Part shown: positions 1 through 5,738 of the stretch, one piece after another
How positions within the stretch are numbered: the stretch's first letter is position 1
Layout of the letters: each line of letters opens with the position of its first letter
Source: Chloroflexota bacterium
Lineage (GTDB): Bacteria; Chloroflexota; UBA6077; CF-72
Direction: 5' to 3'
Assembly: GCA_019247135.1 (NCBI GenBank)
Contig: JAFAPL010000910.1
Coordinates: 1-6,947, forward strand
DNA: 6,947 nt
The notes under the pieces: generated by a model
Databases searched by the model: none
The model's input: only the letters and a program-made list of their open reading frames with translations
What the model was told of the DNA's origin: nothing
Position numbers and translations under genes: made by a program

Positions 1-68
1 GCGTCGACTGATCTGCGCTCTCGATGAGAGAACAGTTCGGGTACAGGTGCAGTAGCCAGTGTCGACGG

Positions 69-449
69 CTAGTCCGTAGTGGCGACCGCCTCGATCTCGA
101 CGAGCAGTTCGGGCCGCGCCAGCCGCGCCTCGATCGTCGATCGGCCCGGTCGCGGCTCAGGGATCAGCTCGCGATACACGGCGTTCATGTCTTCGAACGT
201 CCGCATGTCCGCGAGAAACACGGTCGTTTTGACCAGCCGTTCGAGCGAGCTGCCGCCGGCTTCCAGGATGGCCTTCACGTTCGCGATCGCCTGACGCGTC
301 TGCGACGCGACGTCTGGCCCGGCAACCTGGCCCGTCCTCGGGTCGGTCCCCACCTGACCAGCCGTGAACACAAACCCGTTCGCGCGAATGCCCGCCGAGA
401 ACGGAAGCGAAGGACCAGGGACATCGGAGCGGCTGACGACCTCTTTCAC
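69..449 (-). CDS. RidA family protein (YjgF/YER057c/UK114), enamine/imine deaminase-like
   Basis: The 126-residue product has the length and layout of the RidA family, small cytoplasmic trimers that hydrolyse reactive 2-aminoacrylate-type enamines/imines from PLP enzymes. Visible family landmarks are a LPFSAG segment (canonical GPYSQA), TAGQVG (canonical SGQ) at about 29-34, VKTTVFLADM at 73-82, Asn89, PGRST with the carboxylate-binding Arg103, and EIEAVA with Glu120. Arg103 and Glu120 match the catalytic Arg and Glu of E. coli RidA. The Tyr of GPYSQ is Phe here and the Cys after Arg-Ser is Thr, so exact substrate use is open and it could belong to a Rid subgroup other than RidA proper. The start is GTG at 449-447; no good Shine-Dalgarno is visible, but the N-terminus begins where family members normally do. 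It is divergent from the ParB-domain gene. Confidence 0.93.
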   Translation of the reverse strand: MKEVVSRSDVPGPSLPFSAGIRANGFVFTAGQVGTDPRTGQVAGPDVASQTRQAIANVKAILEAGGSSLERLVKTTVFLADMRTFEDMNAVYRELIPEPRPGRSTIEARLARPELLVEIEAVATTD

Positions 450-536
450 ATCAGGCAGGGTACCGGTCTATTGGTCGCGTTTTTTGGGCCTTCTGACCAG
501 GCACTTCGCACCACCTCAGCGGTTAGGGTGTCAGCA
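450..536. promoter_or_regulatory. Divergent intergenic region between ridA-like and parB-like genes
   Basis: These 87 bases separate two divergent start codons and so should hold promoters for both strands. A T6 run (480-485) is the only low-GC feature. No convincing -35/-10 pair can be named on either strand. The TNACG repeats found upstream of the SARP and di-heme genes are absent here, which suggests these two genes are outside that regulation. Confidence 0.4.
521..528 (+). promoter_or_regulatory. Ribosome binding site supporting the GTG start at 537
   Basis: GGTTAGGG ends 8 bases before GTG 537. The open frame runs back to position 24, but upstream of 537 it only shadows the ridA-like gene in antisense. 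This site and the family-like protein beginning downstream fix the start here. A second in-frame GTG at 528 overlaps the purine run and is less likely. Confidence 0.55.
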
Positions 537-1493
537 GTGAGTATTGCAACGCAGGTTGCCGAGGACTTCGAACGCGCCCGACGCAAGGCTTTCTGGCGTC
601 GACTGGCGTCTGGCGTGCTGCGCCGCCAGAACGCGCTGTTGGCGTTCGAAGAGACACGTCGCAACCTGCGCGCGCAATCGCAACACTACGGCGGCTTGCG
701 GGCTGTTCGCATCGACGAGATCGTGGGCAGCCTCGGCCGTTACGCAGACTTCGACCGTGCCTTCCTGCCACGCCAGACGAGCACGCGCATGCGATGGCAG
801 AGCGTCGATCGAGCCTACTACGAAGACACCGCGCTTCCGCCGATCGAGCTGTACCAGTTGGGTGAGACGTATTTCGTCAAAGACGGCAATCACCGCGTGT
901 CCGTCGCCCGTGAGCGCGGCCAGGAGTTCATCGATGCCTACATCATCGAGCTGCACGTGCCGGTGCCGGTGACCAACCTGAGCGAGCTGGAGGACTGGAT
1001 CCGCAAGCAAGATGCGCTCGAGTTTCTCACTCGCACGCGCCTGCTCGAGCTGCGGCCGGACGCCAACGTGGAGCTCACCCTGCCTGGGCAATACGAGAAA
1101 CTGCTCGAGCATATCGAGGTGCATCGCTGGTTCCTCGGCACGGAGCAGGAACGGCCGGTCGCGTGGACCGAAGCGGTCGAGAGCTGGTACGACCGTGTCT
1201 ACCTGGACACGGTCGCGGCAGTGCGGGAGAGCGGCGTCTTGCGCGACTTCCCCGGTCGGACCGAGGCGGATCTGTATTTGTGGCTCATCGAGCACCGCTG
1301 GTTCATGCACGAGGCGGGGTGCACCGACGACCTCATGCCCATGCGTGACGTGGCCCGCGAGTTCGCGGCGAGCTATAGCCCGCGGCTCGTGCGCCGGCTC
1401 GGTCGCGCACTCCGAAGAGGCGCAGACCTGACCAGAGCCAGTCGCCGTGCAGCACCAGGGCAACGGAGTTGCGCCGGCGCAACGCACTTTTAA
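537..1493 (+). CDS. Stand-alone ParB N-terminal (ParB/Srx-fold) domain protein
   Basis: The product is 318 residues from GTG 537. An Arg-rich helical N-terminus is followed by a ParB-like core: LRAVRIDEIVGS and a DFD segment, then YFVKDGNHRVSVARERG with DGNHR at 116-120, the phosphate/nucleotide-binding signature of the ParB/sulfiredoxin fold. No helix-turn-helix or partner parA is visible, so chromosome partitioning is unlikely. The fold is also used by CTPases, nucleases and kinases, and the activity cannot be told from sequence. The C-terminal half (about 155-300) is a separate alpha-helical region carrying two related segments, VHRWFL (His196) and EHRWFM (His253), suggesting an internal duplication. 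The TAA stop lies inside the repeat array upstream of the SARP gene, 87 bases before its start. The domain call is firm; the function is unknown. Confidence 0.85.
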   Translation: MSIATQVAEDFERARRKAFWRRLASGVLRRQNALLAFEETRRNLRAQSQHYGGLRAVRIDEIVGSLGRYADFDRAFLPRQTSTRMRWQSVDRAYYEDTALPPIELYQLGETYFVKDGNHRVSVARERGQEFIDAYIIELHVPVPVTNLSELEDWIRKQDALEFLTRTRLLELRPDANVELTLPGQYEKLLEHIEVHRWFLGTEQERPVAWTEAVESWYDRVYLDTVAAVRESGVLRDFPGRTEADLYLWLIEHRWFMHEAGCTDDLMPMRDVAREFAASYSPRLVRRLGRALRRGADLTRASRRAAPGQRSCAGATHF

Positions 1494-1519
1494 GGCAATG
1501 CAAACGTTGCTTTAACGAT
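1480..1519 (+). promoter_or_regulatory. 11-bp-phased TNACG-type repeat array upstream of the SARP gene (putative autoregulatory operator)
   Basis: Four five-base cores begin exactly 11 bp apart: CAACG (1480), TAAGG (1491), AAACG (1502), TAACG (1513). The second overlaps the TAA stop of the parB-like gene. Heptamer direct repeats with 11-bp period are the known binding pattern of SARP activators (for example ActII-ORF4 and DnrI). The same core and period recur upstream of the di-heme gene. No -10 lies 8 bp after the last heptamer (1528-1533 is CGTTGC); TATCTC at 1555 is a possible but weak -10. Binding by the adjacent SARP is inferred. Confidence 0.55.
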
Positions 1520-1580
1520 TCGCCGCTCGTTGCGTCAGTAAGGTGGCTGCGGCGTATCTCTTCCGCAGGGGGCTGGAAGA

Positions 1581-2414
1581 ATGGCGCAATTGCCGGCGTG
1601 CGCCCAGGTTGCACGCTCCGAGGGCCCACTGCCCGCGGTGCGGGCGTTCTGCCTGGGTGATTTTCGCCTCCTGGTAGACGGACGGGCGCTAGAGAATTGC
1701 GGCACCGGCAAAGCCGGCGCTCTGCTTCAGTACCTGGTCAACCACGCAAACCGCGCGCTCCCGCGCGAGCAGCTGATCGAAACGCTGTGGCCAAATCCAG
1801 ATGCGGACGCCGCCGGGACGTCGCTCCGCGTCGCGGTGCACGCGCTGCGTCAGTTGATCTCGGGCGAATCCAAATCAAATTCGCTCGGCGTCTACGCCCA
1901 CGCGGCGGGCTACCAGCTGACCGCTCGCCGCCTGTGGCTCGACGTCGACGAATTCGCCGACCTGTGCACTCGAGGTCGGCATTTGTTAACCGCGGGACAT
2001 CTGTCCGAAGCGGTCAATGCGTACTCAAGAGCGGTGGAGCTGTACCGCGGCGATTTCCTCGAGGGTGCAACCGACAGTTGGGCCGTGGTGCGGCGCGAAG
2101 GCTTGAAGGACCAGTTCTTGTTCGCGCTCGAGCGGCTGGCCGAAGCCGCGCTCCAGGCTGGGGCCTACGAAGAGTGTCTATCGTTCGCCCAGCGACTCGT
2201 CGAGCAGGACCACTGTCGCGAAAGTGGCTACCGCATTTTGATGACTTGTCATGCGGAATGCGGTCAACGCGGACGGGTGCGCTCCTGGTACGAGCTGTGT
2301 GTTCAGACCCTGCGCGCGGAGCTGGGCGTTGAACCTGAGGAAGCTACAACCGGTCTGTATTACAGCTTGATGGGCAAAAGTTCGCCGGACGGTAACGAAT
2401 CGTCACCCAATTAA
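1581..2414 (+). CDS. SARP-family transcriptional activator (winged helix + BTAD)
   Basis: The 277-residue protein has an OmpR-like winged-helix DNA-binding domain (about 23-115: a GDFRLLVDG opening, REQLIETLWP, then the recognition-helix region TSLRVAVHALRQLI). A bacterial transcriptional activator domain of TPR-like helices follows (about 124-265: LYRGDFLEG, AELGVEPEE). There is no NB-ARC/ATPase extension, so it is a small stand-alone SARP the size of ActII-ORF4 or DnrI. These bind 11-bp-phased direct repeats overlapping the -35 and recruit RNA polymerase; such arrays lie upstream of this gene and of the following di-heme gene. The ATG at 1581 is preceded by a GGGGG run (1568-1572); GTG 1638 is an alternative start that keeps the whole domain. 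It has nine cysteines, including a Cys212/Cys223-His224/Cys227 cluster unusual for BTAD. The target and the signal are inferred. Confidence 0.93.
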   Translation: MAQLPACAQVARSEGPLPAVRAFCLGDFRLLVDGRALENCGTGKAGALLQYLVNHANRALPREQLIETLWPNPDADAAGTSLRVAVHALRQLISGESKSNSLGVYAHAAGYQLTARRLWLDVDEFADLCTRGRHLLTAGHLSEAVNAYSRAVELYRGDFLEGATDSWAVVRREGLKDQFLFALERLAEAALQAGAYEECLSFAQRLVEQDHCRESGYRILMTCHAECGQRGRVRSWYELCVQTLRAELGVEPEEATTGLYYSLMGKSSPDGNESSPN

Positions 2415-2440
2415 CGCAAAGTTTACGGGTGAATAACGCC
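2412..2440 (+). promoter_or_regulatory. Putative SARP operator: three heptamer repeats at 11-bp period
   Basis: TAACGCA (2412-2418), TTACGGG (2423-2429) and TAACGCC (2434-2440) are separated by exactly 4 bp each. The first begins on the SARP stop codon. The last ends exactly 8 bp before an extended -10-like element at 2446-2454. The 7+4 repeat with an 8-bp gap to the -10 is the arrangement reported for Streptomyces SARP targets. Recognition by the regulator encoded immediately upstream is an inference from proximity and from the matching array before its own gene. Confidence 0.65.
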
Positions 2441-2445
2441 GGGAC

Positions 2446-2454
2446 TGCTAGTTT
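2446..2454 (+). promoter_or_regulatory. Putative extended -10 element for the di-heme gene
   Basis: TGC followed by TAGTTT (2449-2454) resembles a TGn-extended -10. No separate -35 of the usual kind is visible; the third repeat lies where a SARP would replace -35 contacts. Transcription would begin near 2461, giving a leader of about 50 bases. Confidence 0.45.
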
Positions 2455-2468
2455 GGCGCCTGCTCAAG

Positions 2469-2484
2469 GCCCCAGGGGTGGGGC
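2469..2484 (+). other. Small GC hairpin in the leader of the di-heme gene
   Basis: GCCCC (2469-2473) can pair with GGGGC (2480-2484) around a six-base loop, in the likely 5' untranslated region 26 bases before the start codon. It is only five base pairs and may be chance in GC-rich sequence. Confidence 0.25.
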
Positions 2485-2498
2485 GAATCCACACAGAC

Positions 2499-2502
2499 GA
2501 GG
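2499..2502 (+). promoter_or_regulatory. Ribosome binding site deciding the ATG at 2511
   Basis: GAGG lies 8 bases before ATG 2511. An in-frame GTG at 2478 would add eleven residues and sits inside the leader hairpin without its own site. The ATG gives a normal signal peptide and is preferred. Confidence 0.6.
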
Positions 2503-2510
2503 CAGCCCTT

Positions 2511-4649
2511 ATGTCGCGAGCTGGTCCGAATCCCGACGTTCTGATTCGAGTCATCGGCGTGGCGCTCGTTCTGGCGGGTGCGGCGCTGCTCGGAATCGTG
2601 ACGACAGTCTCCGCCGTGGGCAACTGCAATATCCACGGCGAGCCGAACCCGTGTTTCTTCACGCCACCTCAGGACACGGGCACGCCGCTTGGATCATTGA
2701 AGACGGTGAGCAAGGCGCAGGATCCTCAGCTCGCGTCAGGCGGGCCGTTCATCGCCGATCAGCAGAGCCTCGTGGAGTTGGGCAAGTCCTTTTTCTGGGA
2801 TCAACAGGCCGGCAGTGACGGTCAAGCGTGCGGGTCGTGCCACTTCAGTGCAGGCGCGGATCCCCGCACACGCAATGCCATCAGCCCCGGGCTGAAGGCC
2901 ACGCCGGTCGACCACACGTTTTCGCTTGGCGGATTCCAGGCGCCCAACTCGACCGTCTCGGCTGGCGAGCTGCCAAGCCACAAGCTCTCGGACATCAGCA
3001 ATCGCGATTCGAGCGTGGTCAGCGACAGCAACGACATCGTCGGCTCGTCCGGCGTTTTCAACCGGAACTTCAGTGCAGTCGGTCAGAAGGCCACCGGCGG
3101 CGCCAATCAGAATCGCGTCCCGAGCGTGCCTGACCTTTGCACGTCTGTCGCGGATCCAGACGGATTCACCGTCCAGGGCGTAAACGTTCGCAAGGTGGAG
3201 CCGCGGAACACGCCCACCATGATCAATGCGCTCTTCAATAACCGCAACTTCTGGGACGGGCGCGCCCAGGACATTTTCAATGGTGGCTCACCATTTGGCG
3301 CACGTGATCCCGCCGCATACGTCTATCGGAATGGCTCTCCCACCACGGTGCGCATCACGTTCGCCAGCCTCGCTTCACAAGCCGACGGCCCGCCGACGAG
3401 CAACTTCGAGATGTCTTGCAACGGGAGGACCTTCCCTGACATCGGGCACAAGTTGCTGAATGTTCAGCCGCTCGGACTGCAGCAGGTCTCGACATCCGAT
3501 AGCGTGCTAGGCGGTCTGGCGAAAAGTGGCGGCGGTTTGCGAGTGCAGTACTCCGACCTCATCCACGCCGCGTTCAACTCGCAGTTGTGGTCGTCCAATC
3601 AGCCGGTCACGATCAACGGGAAGTCGTACTCGGAGACGGAGGCCAACTTCGGCCTGTTCTGGGGGTTGTCGGTCAAGGCGTACATGGAAACACTGGTCGC
3701 CAACAACAGCCCAGTCGATCAATTCTTCGACGGCAACCAATCTGCGCTCGGTGACTCGGCGCGGCGCGGGCTGAACATTTTCCAGAGCTTCAATGGTGTT
3801 GCTCCCGACCCGACCAACTCGAACAACACGATTCAAGTGACGCTCTCGACGGGGGCGCCAGCCGACGCGCGTTGCATCACGTGCCACGGCGGTCCCGAGA
3901 CGACCAACGCCAACATCGACAACGTCCAGGGTCAGCGCCTCGAGCGCATGAATTTGCGCAACGCGACGTGCGCCATCTACGACCAGGGATTCCTAACGAC
4001 GGGCGTACGCCCATTGAACGATGATCCCGCTGTCGCGGGCCTGGACCCCTTCAACAACTCGTTCGCGGAGACTTTCCTTGCGCAGCAGGGAACCCTGACC
4101 AGGCTTGTGCCGGGTGTCGCTCAAGATACGCCGCCGTACGGGCTGAATGTGACCGCCAACCCGAAAGTCACCGGGCCGCCACTCGGGGCCACGACGAACT
4201 GCGAGAACCAGAACATTCAGTCCGCGTTCAAAGCGCCCCAACTGCGAAACGTCGAGCTCACTGGACCGTACTTCCATAACGGCGGCCAGCTGACGCTCAT
4301 GCAGGTTGTGGACTTCTACAACCGTGGCGGCGACTTCGATAATGCGCAAGTCGACGAGAACATGCACAGTCTCGGCATGGGAGAGCAGGACAAGATCGAC
4401 GTGGTCAACTTCCTGCTGGCACTCACGGACGAGCGCGTTGCACACGAGCAGGCACCGTTCGATCATCCCAGCTTGTGCGCCGCAAACGGCCAGGTGGGCG
4501 ACTCGAACGCGGTCCAGAGTGGTAGCACGTTGCCCGGCGACGGCTCGGCGGCAGTCGCTGCCGACCAGGTACTGTGCGTCCAAGCCGTCGGCGCGGGCGG
4601 AGGCGCGCGCCTGAATCGCTACCTCGGCGCCGATCCCTTACAACACTAG
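2511..4649 (+). CDS. Large di-heme cytochrome c peroxidase / MauG-superfamily protein, exported
   Basis: The 712-residue protein begins with a signal peptide or anchor (hydrophobic about 10-33; likely cleavage after VSA, residue 35), so it acts outside the membrane. It has two c-heme sites, CGSCH (107-111) and CITCH (455-459). Superfamily landmarks are FWDGRA with the inter-heme Trp248, Glu300-Met301 at the place of the peroxidase catalytic Glu, SPVDQFFDGN before heme 2, YDQGFLTTGVRP after it, PYFHNGG (His589) and VVDFYNRGG. Tyr603 in that last motif falls where classical peroxidases have the axial Met and MauG has Tyr294. Ordinary bacterial peroxidases are around 320-350 residues; the extra length lies mostly between the hemes and at the C-terminus. 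Eight non-heme cysteines (39, 48, 210, 303, 487, 564, 656, 689) may form disulfides. The substrate is unknown: peroxide reduction or MauG-like oxidation are both possible. Confidence 0.92.
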   Translation: MSRAGPNPDVLIRVIGVALVLAGAALLGIVTTVSAVGNCNIHGEPNPCFFTPPQDTGTPLGSLKTVSKAQDPQLASGGPFIADQQSLVELGKSFFWDQQAGSDGQACGSCHFSAGADPRTRNAISPGLKATPVDHTFSLGGFQAPNSTVSAGELPSHKLSDISNRDSSVVSDSNDIVGSSGVFNRNFSAVGQKATGGANQNRVPSVPDLCTSVADPDGFTVQGVNVRKVEPRNTPTMINALFNNRNFWDGRAQDIFNGGSPFGARDPAAYVYRNGSPTTVRITFASLASQADGPPTSNFEMSCNGRTFPDIGHKLLNVQPLGLQQVSTSDSVLGGLAKSGGGLRVQYSDLIHAAFNSQLWSSNQPVTINGKSYSETEANFGLFWGLSVKAYMETLVANNSPVDQFFDGNQSALGDSARRGLNIFQSFNGVAPDPTNSNNTIQVTLSTGAPADARCITCHGGPETTNANIDNVQGQRLERMNLRNATCAIYDQGFLTTGVRPLNDDPAVAGLDPFNNSFAETFLAQQGTLTRLVPGVAQDTPPYGLNVTANPKVTGPPLGATTNCENQNIQSAFKAPQLRNVELTGPYFHNGGQLTLMQVVDFYNRGGDFDNAQVDENMHSLGMGEQDKIDVVNFLLALTDERVAHEQAPFDHPSLCAANGQVGDSNAVQSGSTLPGDGSAAVAADQVLCVQAVGAGGGARLNRYLGADPLQH

Positions 4650-4665
4650 GTTCCCGCGCCGGCAC

Positions 4666-4698
4666 GCCGTGTGCACGAGCTTTCCTCGTGCGCACGGC
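4666..4698 (+). terminator. Strong 13-bp hairpin after the di-heme gene, enclosing the next start codon
   Basis: Bases 4666-4678 pair with 4686-4698 (13 pairs, one G-U at 4672/4692) around a seven-base loop (4679-4685), beginning 16 bases after the di-heme stop. There is no U tract on either side, so a classical intrinsic terminator is not shown. The right arm contains GTG 4688, and the only weak SD-like bases lie in the left arm and loop, so it could equally act by hiding the start of the serine hydrolase. Confidence 0.5.
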
Positions 4699-5689
4699 TC
4701 GCCTGTTCCTGGCGTTAGCCTTGCTGTCAGCAGCTGCCTGTGCGCCGATGCCGGTCTCACTGCCGACGCCGACAGCGGCCCCGACCGCCCCGCCGACGCC
4801 GCGCGTACGTCCTGCTCCGACGCCGGTCGCGCCAACGCCTGTCAGCTCTAGCCCACGCACCGTGACGTTGGCGCAGCTTGCGCCTACGCCGCGGAGCACC
4901 CCTCTGGTCGTGGTGCATGTCCCGCCGCTCGGCACTCTCCTGTCCGGTGCGCTGCCGGCCGCAGATGCCGATTATGGACTGGTCGTCGAGGACGTTGCGA
5001 GCGGCGCGCGCGTCGGCATGAACGAGCGCCGTGTCTTCCCGTCGGCGAGCCTTTACAAGCTGGCTGTCGCATGGGAGGTCCTGCGCCGCGCGGACGAAGG
5101 CGCGATGAACCTGGACGAGCCTCTACAGATCACCGACGAGGACGCCGTCGAGCCGGAGCCCTACGGCGGTGTTGCGTCAGGGCAGGCTCCCAGTCTGCGC
5201 GAGGCGCTGGATGCCATGCTGACGGTCAGCAGCAACGCAGCGGCACACGCGTTGTTGCGCGTTCTCGGTCGACATGAGTTCAACGCGGCCATGGGGCAGC
5301 TCGGGCTGGGCGACACGCGGGTGCCCGAGGACTCTGCGGCTGACGACCCACAGAGTGACGCCCAGGCGGTGACGAGTGCAGCCGACATGGCTCACCTGCT
5401 GTCGCTGATCGCGCATAACCAGATGCTCACGGCTGCTAGCCATGACGACCTGATGCGTCTGATGGCCAGCGGCGGCCCGCCGGATGCCTTGCGTGACACG
5501 CTGCCGGACAGCGTCGACGTGTACGACAAGACCGGCAACCTGCCTGATGCGAGCAACGTGACCGCGCTGTTGCAGACCGGGCGTGGCATGGTTGTGCTGG
5601 TCGTGCTGGACGAGGGAGTCAACCCGGGCGACGCTCGTGGTGTCATCGCCCAGCTCGGACAGGCCGCCTACGACGCGGTGCTGCGTTGA
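4688..5689 (+). CDS. Lipoprotein serine hydrolase, class A beta-lactamase fold
   Basis: The 333-residue product from GTG 4688 has a short signal peptide and lipobox-like SAAAC (Cys18). A Pro/Thr/Ala-rich tether (about 19-75) follows, then a beta-lactamase/transpeptidase-like domain. Motifs are Ser121-Leu-Tyr-Lys124 (SxxK nucleophile), Ser181-Ser-Asn183 (SxN) and Lys281-Thr-Gly283 (KTG). The 60-residue gap from SxxK to SxN equals that of TEM (70 to 130). Glu214 aligns, ungapped from a following VT segment, with the class A deacylating Glu166, but the Asn170 equivalent is Ala218. It probably sits on the outer face of the cytoplasmic membrane and acts on beta-lactams, peptidoglycan or another ester/amide. 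An in-frame GTG at 4574 overlaps the di-heme gene and would add 38 Arg-rich residues. GTG 4688 is preferred for its normal signal peptide, although it lies in a hairpin. Confidence 0.85.
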   Translation: MRTARLFLALALLSAAACAPMPVSLPTPTAAPTAPPTPRVRPAPTPVAPTPVSSSPRTVTLAQLAPTPRSTPLVVVHVPPLGTLLSGALPAADADYGLVVEDVASGARVGMNERRVFPSASLYKLAVAWEVLRRADEGAMNLDEPLQITDEDAVEPEPYGGVASGQAPSLREALDAMLTVSSNAAAHALLRVLGRHEFNAAMGQLGLGDTRVPEDSAADDPQSDAQAVTSAADMAHLLSLIAHNQMLTAASHDDLMRLMASGGPPDALRDTLPDSVDVYDKTGNLPDASNVTALLQTGRGMVVLVVLDEGVNPGDARGVIAQLGQAAYDAVLR

Positions 5690-5738
5690 TCGCTCCGTGC
5701 GCGCTGCGCCCACCCACGCGGGCATCTACCCTGAGGGC

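Noticed and set aside
2..55. Plus-strand frame from the left edge ending at TAG 53-55, possible end of a convergent gene
   Set aside because: Only 17 residues with no motif; cannot be separated from chance.
3..66. Two GTCGAC sites flanking a CTCTC/GAGAG hairpin (18-30) downstream of the ridA-like gene
   Set aside because: GTCGAC is a self-complementary hexamer common in GC-rich DNA and the hairpin has only five pairs; a terminator is not supported.
24..536. Extension of the ParB-domain frame upstream to position 24
   Set aside because: The extra residues are Arg-rich antisense of the ridA-like gene; the Shine-Dalgarno and family-like sequence support the start at 537.
531..1487. 318-residue open frame on the minus strand opposite the ParB-domain gene
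   Set aside because: It is the mirror of a GC-rich gene; the plus strand carries the clear DGNHR domain and the minus product has no recognisable motif.
2393..2397. A further TAACG upstream of the di-heme operator
   Set aside because: It lies 19 bp from the first repeat, out of the 11-bp phase, and inside the SARP coding region.
3993..4583. 196-residue minus-strand frame inside the di-heme gene
   Set aside because: The plus strand here encodes conserved peroxidase motifs; the antisense product resembles no family.
4574..4687. Earlier GTG start for the serine hydrolase at 4574
   Set aside because: It would place 38 Arg-rich residues before a lipoprotein signal and overlap the di-heme gene; kept only as an alternative because GTG 4688 is in a hairpin.
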